Source: Clostridiaceae bacterium Marseille-Q4143
GTDB taxonomy: Bacteria; Bacillota; Clostridia; Lachnospirales; Lachnospiraceae
Reading direction: 5' to 3'
DNA: 64,000 bases
Assembly (NCBI GenBank): GCA_018228645.1
Contig: CP073693.1
Location: 3,256,979-3,320,978 of the forward strand
Below, piece by piece: positions 18,175 through 27,294 of the stretch (its first letter is position 1; every line of letters begins with the position of its first letter). The translations under genes were made by a program, and so were the position numbers. Under the pieces are notes generated by a model that had not been told where the DNA came from, did no database searches, and was given only the letters and a program-made list of their open reading frames with translations.

Positions 18175-18372
18175 TGCTTTCTTCGGAAGCTCTCCCAGAT
18201 CAGATAGCAGGTCTCCTGACTCACGGTCTTTTAAGGAAGAACTTTCCCTTCTCACCCTTATAGGGCAATGGTTACTGCAGTCTCCTCATTCCCGCTTACA
18301 GTGGCCGGACCGTTCAGGCTTCTCACCCGATTCCCTGTTAGGCTTCACTAAGCACTTTCTGATGGTTTTGCA
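18175..18372 (-). promoter_or_regulatory. Cobalamin riboswitch in the leader of the B12 operon
   Basis: Read on the minus strand the leader has, in order, the conserved AGGGAATCGGGTGAGAAGCC segment, GGTCCGGCCACTGTAAGCGG (with GCCACTG), a variable arm, and the B12 box GTCAGGAGACCTGC at 18208-18221. Order and spacing match the cobalamin riboswitch family. With the terminator just downstream it should switch the operon off when adenosylcobalamin or a related corrinoid is plentiful. Which cobalamin form is bound was not decided. Confidence 0.95.
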
Positions 18373-18380
18373 TATAGGAA

Positions 18381-18409
18381 AGCATATCATATTTCTTATA
18401 GTTCGTCAA
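18381..18409 (-). promoter_or_regulatory. Sigma-A type promoter of the B12 operon
   Basis: TTGACG (18404-18409), 17 nt, TATGCT (18381-18386) on the minus strand. The -35 box overlaps the stop codon of ftsH, so the operon has its own promoter at the very end of ftsH. Confidence 0.75.
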
Positions 18410-20244
18410 TTTACACCAGAATTTTCTTTCAAAACCTGCATGAATTCATCTCCGGTGATGGTCTCTTTCTCATACAGGTATTTTGAAAGGGCATGAAGCT
18501 GCTGTTTATTCTCCGTCAACAGGGTCATAGCTTTGTCATACTCCTTCTTGAGAAGGGCTTTTACCTTCTCATCCACAACGGCTGCCGTCTCCGCTGCACA
18601 TGCCAGAGAAGTATCTCCGCCCATGTACTGGTTATTTACCGTTTCCAGTGCCATCATGCCAAACTCATCACTCATACCATAACGGGTAATCATACCTCTT
18701 GCAAGTTTCGTCATCTGCTCGATATCATTGGAAGCACCCGTAGTAATGGAACCAAAGATCAGAGCCTCTGCCGCACGTCCGCCTGCGTAAGTTGCAATCT
18801 TGTTCTCCAGTTCTTCTTTGCTCAAAAGATACTGATCATGTTCCTCCACCTGCATCGTATAGCCAAGGGCACCGGAAGTTCTCGGAATGATCGTAATCTT
18901 GGTAACCGGAGCAGAATGACTCTGAAGCGCCGCTACCAGTGCATGTCCAGTCTCGTGGTATGCCACAATCAGTTTTTCCTTGTCGGAAAGTACGGCATTT
19001 TTCTTCTGATATCCGGCGATAACCACTTCAATACTCTCTTCCAGATCTGACTGGTTTACATAGGTCCGCCCACTTCTGACTGCACGAAGAGCGGCCTCAT
19101 TAATCATATTGGCAAGCTCTGCACCGGAGGCTCCGGCTGCTGCTCTGGCCATCGCATGAAAATCCACATCATCTCCCAGTTTTACTTTCTTGGCATGGAC
19201 TTTCAATATTGCCTCACGGCCGATGAGATCCGGAAGTTCTACCGGAATTCTTCTGTCAAAACGTCCCGGACGTAAGAGTGCCGGATCCAGCGTTTCCGGA
19301 CGGTTGGTTGCCGCCAGGATGACAACACCCTTGGAACCGTCAAAACCATCCATCTCGGTAAGCAGCTGGTTCAGCGTCTGCTCACGCTCATCATTTCCAC
19401 CCATGCCGGAGCCATCTCTCTTCTTACCGATGGTATCAATCTCATCAATGAACACGATACACGGTGCTTTTTCATTTGCCTGCTTAAACAGATCTCTTAC
19501 CTTGGCCGCACCCATACCAACGAACATCTCTACAAATTCCGAACCGGAGATGGAAAAGAAGGGTACTTCTGCCTCGCCGGCTACCGCCTTTGCCAGCAAA
19601 GTTTTACCAGTTCCTGGAGGGCCGACTAACAGGGCACCTTTGGGCATCGTTGCACCAATTGCCTGATATTTTGCCGGATTATGGAGGAAATCAACAATCT
19701 CCTGAAGCTGCTCTTTTGCTTCATCCTCACCAGCCACATCATGAAATTTGATCCCCGTCTCACTGGCTACATAGATCTTGGCATTGCTCTTTCCAAACTG
19801 CATGGCATTGCCGAGTCCGCCTCCGCCCATTTTTTTCATCAGCATTCTGGACAAAAGCTGTCCAATTGCGACAAAAATAGCAATCTGGATCACTACCAGA
19901 ATAATCTGATCAAACAATGATGAATCCTGCTCCTGCACTGCACCGAAATCACATCCCGATGCCATCAGACGGTCTACCAGACTCGTATCATTTGGGAACG
20001 GTACTGTTGAATAATAAGTAGGATTGTCTTTATTATTATCCGTGAAATAGATCACGTCATCCTCTACCTGGGCCATTGCTACTTCCTTGTCATCCAGCAT
20101 GGTCAGGAACGTACCATAATCGACTTCCTTGATCTGATGCTTTAAGAAACTAGGAACTACAAACGTATTTAATACAAACATTACCAGAAGCACAAGAACA
20201 TAATAAAATATCAATGGCTTCTTTGGTTTCTTAACCTGCTGCAT
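18406..20244 (-). CDS. ftsH: ATP-dependent zinc metalloprotease FtsH
   Basis: Membrane-anchored AAA+ protease. 612 residues: transmembrane segments at about 11-31 and 112-134, a short extracytoplasmic domain between them, Walker A GPPGTGKT at 208-215, Walker B with CIVFIDEIDTIG, the SRH arginines in LLRPGRFDRRI, and the zinc site HETGH near residue 430 (VAYHETGHALVAAL). The ribosome site AAAGGAGGATAA precedes the ATG. The gene is divergent from the transporter at 20404, and the B12 operon promoter overlaps its stop codon. At 612 residues it is at the short end of the family, with a short C-terminal tail. Confidence 0.96.
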   Translation of the reverse strand: MQQVKKPKKPLIFYYVLVLLVMFVLNTFVVPSFLKHQIKEVDYGTFLTMLDDKEVAMAQVEDDVIYFTDNNKDNPTYYSTVPFPNDTSLVDRLMASGCDFGAVQEQDSSLFDQIILVVIQIAIFVAIGQLLSRMLMKKMGGGGLGNAMQFGKSNAKIYVASETGIKFHDVAGEDEAKEQLQEIVDFLHNPAKYQAIGATMPKGALLVGPPGTGKTLLAKAVAGEAEVPFFSISGSEFVEMFVGMGAAKVRDLFKQANEKAPCIVFIDEIDTIGKKRDGSGMGGNDEREQTLNQLLTEMDGFDGSKGVVILAATNRPETLDPALLRPGRFDRRIPVELPDLIGREAILKVHAKKVKLGDDVDFHAMARAAAGASGAELANMINEAALRAVRSGRTYVNQSDLEESIEVVIAGYQKKNAVLSDKEKLIVAYHETGHALVAALQSHSAPVTKITIIPRTSGALGYTMQVEEHDQYLLSKEELENKIATYAGGRAAEALIFGSITTGASNDIEQMTKLARGMITRYGMSDEFGMMALETVNNQYMGGDTSLACAAETAAVVDEKVKALLKKEYDKAMTLLTENKQQLHALSKYLYEKETITGDEFMQVLKENSGVN

Positions 20245-20403
20245 ATATGTTTATCCTCCTTTTGTTGTTGATTGCAGTGTACCATAGCACCGAAACGTGA
20301 ATTAAATGTAAACTGTAGGTGATAATTTGATGAAATAGTGGTATACTTACAGAGATTTATTTCTACAAATTCCGGTCATCGACCGGCGACGGAGGCATTA
20401 CAT

Positions 20404-21348
20404 ATGAGTAATCTGATTTTCAGCCTGAATTCCACGCTTCCTATCTTTATCGTGATTATCATAGGATATGTGCTCGGGCAAAAAAAGTTTCTAACAAAAG
20501 AATTCTGTTCCGTGGCAGATAAGCTGGTTTTTCGTGTCGGACTTCCGGCCATGCTGTTCTGTGATATGACATCCATTGACCTGACGGAAAATTTCAATGG
20601 CAAATTCGTTCTGTTCTGTTTCGGAGCCACCGCCATTTCCATCATCGTCATCTGGATTCTGGCACGTATTTTCCTGCGTGATAAAAGTCTGACCGGTGAA
20701 TTCGTGCAAGCCTGTTACCGAAGCAGCGCAGCAATCCTTGGCGTAGCCTTCATCCAGAATATCTATGGCACTTCCGGTATGGCTCCGCTTATGATGCTCG
20801 GCAGCGTGCCGCTGTTCAATATTTTTGCAGTGCTGATTCTGACCATTGAAAATCCATCCCACAAGGGTAAGCTTCATCCGGGCGCCATCCTCTATGGCAT
20901 CCTGACCAACCCGATTCTGGACGGCATTCTGATCGGTACTATCTACAATCTGCTGCCCATCGGCCTGCCGGCCATGGCTCAGAAGACATTCAACACTCTT
21001 GGAAGTCTGACCACTCCACTGGCGCTCCTTTCCATCGGAGCTTCTTTCGAAGGTGCCAAGGCAATCAAAAAACTGGGACCCACCGTTGCAGCGTCCTTCT
21101 GCAAACTAATGCTGTTAGATATGATATTCCTTCCCATTGCAATCAAATTCGGCTTCCGCGGACAGGAGCTCATCGCTCTGCTCATTATGCTGGGCAGTCC
21201 TACCACTCCGGCATCTTATGTCATGTCGAAAAATATGGGACACGACGGTATCCTCTCCGCCAGCTGTGTTGCAGCAACCACTCTGTTCTCCGCTGTTACC
21301 ATGACATTATGGATCTATGTCCTAAGTGCTGGCGGATTTCTAGCTTAA
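20404..21348 (+). CDS. AEC family transporter (auxin efflux carrier-type permease)
   Basis: 314 residues starting at ATG 20404 (MSNLIFSLNSTLPIFIVIII), 8 nt after CGGAGGC; an extension from 20338 has no ribosome site. It is strongly hydrophobic, with about ten predicted membrane helices in two sets, and carries the family's N-terminal GYVLGQKKFL and late LLIMLGSPTTPASYVM blocks. Family members export or import small carboxylates or amino acids; the substrate is not evident. A small CCGGTC/GACCGG hairpin (20376-20390) sits in the leader. A TATACT at 20341-20346 is the likely -10 box. Confidence 0.88.
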   Translation: MSNLIFSLNSTLPIFIVIIIGYVLGQKKFLTKEFCSVADKLVFRVGLPAMLFCDMTSIDLTENFNGKFVLFCFGATAISIIVIWILARIFLRDKSLTGEFVQACYRSSAAILGVAFIQNIYGTSGMAPLMMLGSVPLFNIFAVLILTIENPSHKGKLHPGAILYGILTNPILDGILIGTIYNLLPIGLPAMAQKTFNTLGSLTTPLALLSIGASFEGAKAIKKLGPTVAASFCKLMLLDMIFLPIAIKFGFRGQELIALLIMLGSPTTPASYVMSKNMGHDGILSASCVAATTLFSAVTMTLWIYVLSAGGFLA

Positions 21349-21354
21349 AAGACA

Positions 21355-21395
21355 AAAAATTCCGGGGATTCGATCATTTCCCGGAATTTTTTTTC
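21355..21395. terminator. Bidirectional intrinsic terminator between convergent genes
   Basis: Arms AATTCCGGG and CCCGGAATT with A-rich and T-rich flanks on both sides. It lies 7 nt after the transporter stop and just before the stop of the convergent gene at 21400, so it can serve both. Confidence 0.85.
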
Positions 21396-21399
21396 TTCA

Positions 21400-22428
21400 T
21401 TATATTCTTATGTTCATCAATCGTTCCGCAATCTGCAGATCACTTGCTCCTGCATCCTTTTGCAACATATCTGCTATTGACTGAATATAACCCAATGGCA
21501 GCTCCAGTAGTTCTGCTGTTTCTTTCGGAGTTCTCTTCTTCTTTTCAAGCTGTGTTCTCAAAATTCCCACTTCTCTCTCTTTTCCTATTATCATTCCCTG
21601 CTCAATTCCCTGCTCGATTCCTTTTTTAATTGCTTTTGCTTCAATATAGTCTCCCATATTACACATTTCCTCAACTCCTTCCTCGATCCGGTCATCCACC
21701 CGCATCCCTAGATTCTTCTGTCTTTTCAGTTTCTCTTTTTTTGATAGTCTGTCACTGGATAATGTCTGCAGCATTTGGAGCGTTTGATCCTTTAATTCTG
21801 TTTTGTCATTGTATCTCATAATAATGACACTTATCAGATCATAGATCTCTTCGTTTCTTTTTACTTTACCAATTATATCATTTTTGTTCAAAGAATACAA
21901 GCTTACAGTGTTTTCTTCATATACTGGAACATTTCCCATACACAGCCAGATACTGTACACTTTTTGCAAAGTCCCATAATTTGTATCTTTATCAACCTTT
22001 TTCAATTGTGCCGTCAAACGTCTTGATGCATAGTAAATTCCTCTGGGCTCTATAGGATACCCAGGATAATAGTCTGACTGTGCTTCCAGATTCAGATACA
22101 TTCCTATCTGTTTTCCTTCCATTTTCGGATACCAGACATGAAAAAGAACATCATAAAATACAGTAGCTTCTCCCTGTACCGTATCCTCATTTCTTATACC
22201 CTGAATACTTTCACTCCCCTGCTCCACCCCCATCTTCGACACCATAATTGTCTCTGGCTGTATATATTTCTTTTCAATATCTTCCAGTTCACAGTCCTTA
22301 TACTCCGGTACAAAACGCTTTAAAATCCAGGCCAGAACCTGACTGTCCGCTAGCAATTTCTTCATTGTCTGATCATACTTTGCCTTTCCTTCTTCCATAT
22401 CCATAACTATCTGACTCAAGTTACTCAC
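21400..22428 (-). CDS. Rpn family recombination-promoting nuclease / putative transposase (PD-(D/E)XK)
   Basis: 342 residues from GTG 22428 (VSNLSQIVMDMEEGKAKYDQ), 7 nt after AGGAGG; the ATG at 22458 has no ribosome site. The core FYDVLFHVW followed by IGMYLNLEAQ gives the D...ExQ arrangement of PD-(D/E)XK nucleases seen in Rpn and PDDEXK-type transposase-like proteins. The C-terminal part holds repeated charged segments (KKGIEQGIEQGMIIGKEREV), as is usual in this family. I see no terminal inverted repeats or target duplication, so it is not shown to be mobile here. A TTGCTT-16-TATACT promoter is likely at 22502-22529. Confidence 0.8.
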   Translation of the reverse strand: MSNLSQIVMDMEEGKAKYDQTMKKLLADSQVLAWILKRFVPEYKDCELEDIEKKYIQPETIMVSKMGVEQGSESIQGIRNEDTVQGEATVFYDVLFHVWYPKMEGKQIGMYLNLEAQSDYYPGYPIEPRGIYYASRRLTAQLKKVDKDTNYGTLQKVYSIWLCMGNVPVYEENTVSLYSLNKNDIIGKVKRNEEIYDLISVIIMRYNDKTELKDQTLQMLQTLSSDRLSKKEKLKRQKNLGMRVDDRIEEGVEEMCNMGDYIEAKAIKKGIEQGIEQGMIIGKEREVGILRTQLEKKKRTPKETAELLELPLGYIQSIADMLQKDAGASDLQIAERLMNIRI

Positions 22429-22578
22429 GTAATTCCTCCTGTTGTTATTTTTCATCATGGGATTTTTTATCGAACAATTTGAAATATCTTAAGATGTGTT
22501 TAGTATACTCGTTGTTTCAGAAAAAGCAACTATGTTTACAGTTTGTTTACAATTTTTGTCTACTTTTACTAAGTTCAT

Positions 22579-22620
22579 AAAAAAAGATCCTGCCAAGTCC
22601 TCTCAGCAAGACCTCTTTTC
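22579..22620 (-). terminator. Intrinsic terminator after the SulP gene
   Basis: On the minus strand AAAAGA and TCTTGCT pair with GGCAGGA and TCTTTT, with a 2-nt bulge, and end in a run of seven T. It starts 6 nt after the stop codon of the SulP gene. Confidence 0.7.
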
Positions 22621-22626
22621 ATCCTT

Positions 22627-24279
22627 TTATTTCGCCGTACGTACAATCTCTTCTGCCCGGTTCAGAGCCTCTGTAATATTTGCGCAGAAATTCTCTTTTC
22701 CGACCAGTTCCATAAATCCGTCTTTTTCCATAACATGTCTTGGCTGCTCATTCACATGGGAGAACACCAGCGCAATTCCCTTTGATTCACAGTATTTCGT
22801 CAAGTTATGAAGGGCATTCATAGCGGTACTGTCCAACGCCGGAACTGCACGCATACGGAATACCACACACTTCGTAAAATCCTTCACCACAATGTGTTCA
22901 ATGGCACTGGCTGCACCGAAGAACAGCGGTCCGGTGATCTCATATACCCGGATCTGTTTGGACAGTTTCTGCAGATGTTCATCAACCATCTGAGAATCAT
23001 CATCCATATAGATCCAGCTGTCCACATGAGTCTCGTCGCTCATCCGCTTAATGAAAAGCAGACATGCCAGAATCATGCCGACCTCAATTGCTACGACGAG
23101 GTCAAATACAATCGTCAGCACAAAGGTAACTACCAGCACGATAATATCGCTCTTTGGAGCTGTCTCCACCAGATGTTTGAAGGTTCTCCACTGGCACATA
23201 TTATAAGCTACGATAAACAGAATCGCTGCAATGGTCGGCATAGGAATCATACCGGCATAAGGCATCAGCACGACCAGAACGATCACCAATGTGATGGAAT
23301 GTACCATACCGGCCACCGGCGTGCGCCCGCCATTTTTAATATTGGCTGCTGTTCTTGCGATGGCTCCTGTCGCCGGAATGCCTCCAAACAGAGCAGAGGC
23401 AATATTTCCTGCACCCTGAGCTACCAGCTCCATGTCAGAACGATGTTTTCCATTGATCATACCATCGGCCACCACACAGGAAAGCAGGGACTCGATAGCT
23501 GCCAGCACCGCAATGGTAAATGCATTGGGCACGGCTGCCTCAATGGTCTTAAGGTCAAATGCCGGAAAATGGAAGGACGGCAGCGCATTGCTGATAGTAT
23601 AGAGATTTCCAATGGTAGACACTTTTAATGGAAGGAACTGCACCATCAGGATTCCCACGATTACCGCAATAAGAGAACCCGGAATTTTTTTGAAAATATA
23701 AGGAGATACAATCAGGATTGCCAGACTGACCGCGCCCACAATCAATGCATCCGTATTTACCGTATTGATATTTCCGATAAATGCTTCCAGTTTTTCCATG
23801 GTCTCGATCGGTTTTACCCCATCCGGATAGGTCACACCGAAGAAATCTTTCAGCTGCCCGATAATGATAGTCACTGCGATTCCTGATGTAAATCCAGTCG
23901 TAATCGTATAAGGAATAAATTTAATCAGCGTTCCAAAATGGCAAAGTCCCATAAGAATCAGGAACACACCTGCCAATACTGTCGCAATGACCAGACCATC
24001 CAGTCCGTCTCTTGCCACAATTCCTGCCACGATTGTCGCAAAGGCTGCAGTCGGACCAGCAATCTGCACACTGCTCCCTCCCAGTGCAGAGATCACGAAT
24101 CCCGCTACAATAGCCGTAAAAATACCTGCCTCCGGTCCCACACCTGATGCAAGTGCCAGTGCGATGGACAACGGCAGCGCGATAATCGCCACAATGATTC
24201 CAGCCGTCACATCTTTAAAGAACTGTTCCCGGCTGTATGACTTTAAAGAAGTCAATAACATAGGTTTTAAAGAATTCAT
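22627..24279 (-). CDS. SulP family inorganic anion transporter with STAS domain
   Basis: 550 residues. The N-terminal membrane part has the SulP signature (IIVAIIALPLSIALALASGV; GPTAAFATIVAGIV) and about ten to twelve predicted helices, with GIPATGAIARTAANIKNGGR in the middle. The last 110 residues form a cytoplasmic STAS domain (ITGPLFFGAAS...VVFRMRAVPALDSTAMNAL). SulP proteins move sulfate, bicarbonate or dicarboxylates; the substrate cannot be told from sequence. It stands alone, with its own terminator. Confidence 0.92.
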   Translation of the reverse strand: MNSLKPMLLTSLKSYSREQFFKDVTAGIIVAIIALPLSIALALASGVGPEAGIFTAIVAGFVISALGGSSVQIAGPTAAFATIVAGIVARDGLDGLVIATVLAGVFLILMGLCHFGTLIKFIPYTITTGFTSGIAVTIIIGQLKDFFGVTYPDGVKPIETMEKLEAFIGNINTVNTDALIVGAVSLAILIVSPYIFKKIPGSLIAVIVGILMVQFLPLKVSTIGNLYTISNALPSFHFPAFDLKTIEAAVPNAFTIAVLAAIESLLSCVVADGMINGKHRSDMELVAQGAGNIASALFGGIPATGAIARTAANIKNGGRTPVAGMVHSITLVIVLVVLMPYAGMIPMPTIAAILFIVAYNMCQWRTFKHLVETAPKSDIIVLVVTFVLTIVFDLVVAIEVGMILACLLFIKRMSDETHVDSWIYMDDDSQMVDEHLQKLSKQIRVYEITGPLFFGAASAIEHIVVKDFTKCVVFRMRAVPALDSTAMNALHNLTKYCESKGIALVFSHVNEQPRHVMEKDGFMELVGKENFCANITEALNRAEEIVRTAK

Positions 24280-24433
24280 CCGTATTTCTATTTCCTTTCA
24301 TCCTTTATGCACAACAATTCAAAATTATAGCACAGATTTTTCCTAATTATCAACCGAAAATATGACAAGTATCTCTTTTCAAGCACCAGTTTTTTTTGTA
24401 CAATAGATATATTAAAGAACGGAGGCTTTTCTT

Positions 24434-25402
24434 ATGAAAAAATACGACGTAATCGCTCTTGGTGAGCTTCTTATTGATTTCACCCAGAACGGGCTGAGTG
24501 AACAGGGCAACGGACTTTTCGAAGCCAATCCGGGAGGTGCTCCCTGCAATGTACTTTCCATGTTAAATAACCTTGGGAAGAAAACTTCCTTTATTGGAAA
24601 AGTAGGAAATGATCAGTTTGGAAAAACACTGAAAAAAGCGTTGGAGGAGCTTGGTATCGGCACGGAAAATCTGCTGATGGACAACGAAGTGCATACGACC
24701 CTGGCACTGGTACATACCTTTGCAGACGGAGACCGTGATTTCTCCTTCTACCGCAATCCGGGCGCTGATATGATGCTCACTGTGGACGAGCTGAACCTTG
24801 ATCTGGTACGTGATACCAGAATCTTTCATTTTGGCACCCTGTCCATGACCCATGACGGCATCCGCGCTACCACAAAAAAAGCAGTAGGAACTGCCAAAGA
24901 AGCCGGTGCACTTATCAGTTTCGACCCAAACTTAAGAGAACCGCTTTGGGATTCTCTTGACAATGCCAAAGAGCAGGTTCGCTGGGGACTTGGAAAATGC
25001 GATGTACTGAAGATTTCTGATAATGAGATCCAGTGGCTCACCGGAGAAAATGATTTCACTGCGGGTGTGAAGAAAATCCGCGAGGAATTCCCAATTCCGT
25101 TGATTCTTGTTTCCATGGGCCGTGACGGAAGCCGCGCATACTATGGTGATCATTATGTAGAAGTAGCTCCATTCCTTCAGGAAAATACCATTGAGACCAC
25201 CGGAGCCGGTGATACTTTCTGTGCATGTGTCCTGAACTATGTACTGGAGCATGACCTGGAAGCACTGACGGATGAGCAGTTAAAAGAAATGCTCACCTTC
25301 GCCAATGCGGCCGCTTCCATCATCACCACCAGAAAAGGCGCCCTCCGCGTCATGCCGACCCGTGAGGAAGTTCTGGATTTTCTGAAAAAACAGGAGGCAT
25401 AA
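24434..25402 (+). CDS. PfkB family carbohydrate kinase, probable fructokinase
   Basis: 322 residues, cytoplasmic. N-terminal VIALGELLIDFT, the PfkB first signature GGAPCNVLSMLNNLGKKTSF, and the second signature TTGAGDTFCACVL with the catalytic Asp at about residue 260. The pattern is closest to fructokinases (fructose to fructose-6-phosphate), though ribokinase-like sugars are possible. The ribosome site ACGGAGG lies ahead of the ATG, and the gene is followed at once by a small acidic protein in the same operon. No sugar transporter is adjacent. Confidence 0.88.
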   Translation: MKKYDVIALGELLIDFTQNGLSEQGNGLFEANPGGAPCNVLSMLNNLGKKTSFIGKVGNDQFGKTLKKALEELGIGTENLLMDNEVHTTLALVHTFADGDRDFSFYRNPGADMMLTVDELNLDLVRDTRIFHFGTLSMTHDGIRATTKKAVGTAKEAGALISFDPNLREPLWDSLDNAKEQVRWGLGKCDVLKISDNEIQWLTGENDFTAGVKKIREEFPIPLILVSMGRDGSRAYYGDHYVEVAPFLQENTIETTGAGDTFCACVLNYVLEHDLEALTDEQLKEMLTFANAAASIITTRKGALRVMPTREEVLDFLKKQEA

Positions 25403-25406
25403 ATTG

Positions 25407-25745
25407 ATGGAACTGTTTGAAAAACTGAATGCATTTGCAAAAACTGCGGCTGACAAAACCAATGAACTGGTAGAAGACACCCGTCTGAAGACCCAGATTC
25501 TCCATGACGAAAAATCCATCCGGGAACTGGAGGCCAAGATCGGCGCTTACTATTACAAAAAATTCGCAGCCGGAGAGTCAGTAGATGAGGCTGTATCTGA
25601 GTACTGCACCGCTATCTCCGTGCACAATGCAAATATTGAAGAAAAAAAAGCGGCTCTTGCTAAAGAAGCCAAAGAAGAAGCACCTGCTTCTGAAGATGCT
25701 CCGGCAGAAGAAGTTTCCGAACCGGAAGAAGACCCGTTTGAATAA
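25407..25745 (+). CDS. Small helical protein with acidic Ala/Glu/Pro-rich tail, unknown function
   Basis: 112 residues from ATG 25407, 9 nt after AGGAGG; a TTG 3 nt earlier is an alternative. The first 90 residues look like a charged helix or coiled coil (KLNAFAKTAADKTNELVEDT; KSIRELEAKIGAYYYKKFAA) and the end is an acidic low-complexity tail (APAEEVSEPEEDPFE). No signal peptide or membrane segment. It is 4 nt after the fructokinase stop and shares its terminator, so it is cotranscribed. I recognise no named family with certainty; similar short proteins occur in Lachnospiraceae. Confidence 0.75.
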   Translation: MELFEKLNAFAKTAADKTNELVEDTRLKTQILHDEKSIRELEAKIGAYYYKKFAAGESVDEAVSEYCTAISVHNANIEEKKAALAKEAKEEAPASEDAPAEEVSEPEEDPFE

Positions 25746-25759
25746 CCAAAAATTTTCCA

Positions 25760-25796
25760 AAAAAAGGCTGCCCATCCAACGATGAGCAGCCTTTTT
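25760..25796. terminator. Bidirectional intrinsic terminator
   Basis: AAAAAGGCTGC and GCAGCCTTTTT arms with a loop that includes CCATC/GATG pairing. It lies between the fructokinase operon and the convergent purine permease. Confidence 0.9.
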
Positions 25797-25816
25797 ATCA
25801 TCTATTTTCAAAGTTC

Positions 25817-27184
25817 CTAGATCAGGAAATATTTCACTAAGAACAGTACAGCCAGAATATACATCACCGGACTGATCTTCTTCTCTTGTGCTTTTCCTGT
25901 CAGCAGATTCAGGATCACATAGGAAATCACTCCCATGGAAATACCTTCGGAAATGCTGTAGAAGAAGGGCATTGCCCCAATACAGATAAATGCCGGAATT
26001 CCCTCACTGAAATCAGAGAAATCAATCAGTCCTACCTGGTTGACCATGTAGAATCCTACGATAATCAACGCCGGAGCCGTTGCAAATGACGGAATAGCGA
26101 GGAAAACCGGGGAGAATAACAGTGCCAGCAAAAACAGAACTGCCGTCGTAATGGAAGTAAGACCGGTTCTTCCTCCCTCTGTCACACCAGAAGCACTCTC
26201 TACAAAAGTGGTCGTAGTAGAAGTACCAAGTACCGCACCTGCTGTCGTTGCAACCGCATCTGCCAGAAGGGCTCCCTTGATATTTGGAAGTTTTCCTTCC
26301 TTATCTAACATATCTGCTTTCGTAGCCACACCAATCAAAGTTCCCAGTGTATCAAACATATCTACAAATAAGAACGCACATACGATAACAATGAACTCAG
26401 CCACCGGAATAGATGTAAAGTCAAGTTTCATAAAGATCGGTGCCAGGCTCGGCACGGAAATACCTGCTGAAAAATCCGGAAGCAGACTGTAATATCCAAT
26501 CTCCGGGTTCGGCACATACAGCCCCGTAAACTGGCAGATAATACCGAGAATCCAGGTTCCTAAGATTCCCCAGAGAATATTTCCTTTTACATTTTTGATA
26601 ACCAGAATGGCCGTCAGAAATACACCGATGAGGGCCAGAATCACACAGATACCCGCATCCTGCATGGTTGCACCCTCTACCGCATCCAGGGAAAACAGTT
26701 CTACCAGAGTCGCTCCCCCAACAACAATTTTCGCATTCTGAAGACCAATAAAGGCAATAAAAAATCCAATTCCTACGGATACTGCTTTCTTTAGGTTCGA
26801 CGGAATGGAATTAAAAATTGCTTCCCGAATATTAAACAGCGAAAGCAGAATAAAAATCACACCTTCTACAAAAACGGCTGCCAGCGCAGACTGCCATGGA
26901 TACCCCATACCGATGACGACCGTATAAGCAAAATATGCGTTCAGTCCCATACCCGGAGCCAATGCAAACGGATAGTTTGCAAACAATGCCATGCAGGCAG
27001 TTCCAAGAAATGAAGCCAGCACCGTTGCAGTGAAGACCGCTCCTCTGTCCATACCTGACGCACTTAATACATTTGGATTCACAGCAAGAATATATGCCAT
27101 GGTCATAAATGTGGTAATCCCCGCCAGAATCTCTGTTTTCACTGTCGTGTGGTTTTCACGCAGTTTAAACACTTTTTCCAACAT
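25817..27184 (-). CDS. NCS2 family purine permease (AzgA-like)
   Basis: 455 residues from ATG 27184 (MLEKVFKLRENHTTVKTEIL), with GGAGGG upstream; an extension to 27220 is rejected. The opening GITTFMTMAYILAVNPNVLS, then ALAPGMGLNAYFAYTVV, FLFVDMFDTLGTLIGVATKA and STTTTFVESASGVTEGGRTG are the hallmarks of the adenine/guanine/hypoxanthine branch of NCS2 carriers. About 12-14 membrane helices. I looked for a purine riboswitch upstream and found none. Confidence 0.92.
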   Translation of the reverse strand: MLEKVFKLRENHTTVKTEILAGITTFMTMAYILAVNPNVLSASGMDRGAVFTATVLASFLGTACMALFANYPFALAPGMGLNAYFAYTVVIGMGYPWQSALAAVFVEGVIFILLSLFNIREAIFNSIPSNLKKAVSVGIGFFIAFIGLQNAKIVVGGATLVELFSLDAVEGATMQDAGICVILALIGVFLTAILVIKNVKGNILWGILGTWILGIICQFTGLYVPNPEIGYYSLLPDFSAGISVPSLAPIFMKLDFTSIPVAEFIVIVCAFLFVDMFDTLGTLIGVATKADMLDKEGKLPNIKGALLADAVATTAGAVLGTSTTTTFVESASGVTEGGRTGLTSITTAVLFLLALLFSPVFLAIPSFATAPALIIVGFYMVNQVGLIDFSDFSEGIPAFICIGAMPFFYSISEGISMGVISYVILNLLTGKAQEKKISPVMYILAVLFLVKYFLI

Positions 27185-27218
27185 AATGTTGAATCCCTCC
27201 TGTAAACTTTTTTCCCGC

Positions 27219-27251
27219 AAAAATCGGGCAGAGATGAATCATCTCTGCCCG
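27219..27251 (-). terminator. Intrinsic terminator after the sensor kinase gene
   Basis: A near-perfect palindrome with 13-bp arms (CGGGCAGAGATGA) centred at 27238, followed on the minus strand by ATTTTT. It lies between the kinase stop at 27295 and the permease start, so it ends the two-component operon. A promoter for the permease upstream of it would have to read through it; I could not settle where that promoter is. Confidence 0.7.
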
Positions 27252-27294
27252 GCTCACTGCGGGTTCTCCTTTGATCCTTATACAGTATAGCATA

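Noticed and set aside
27185..27294. Purine riboswitch ahead of the NCS2 permease
   Set aside because: The conserved purine-aptamer core is absent; the prominent palindrome is better read as the terminator of the sensor kinase gene.
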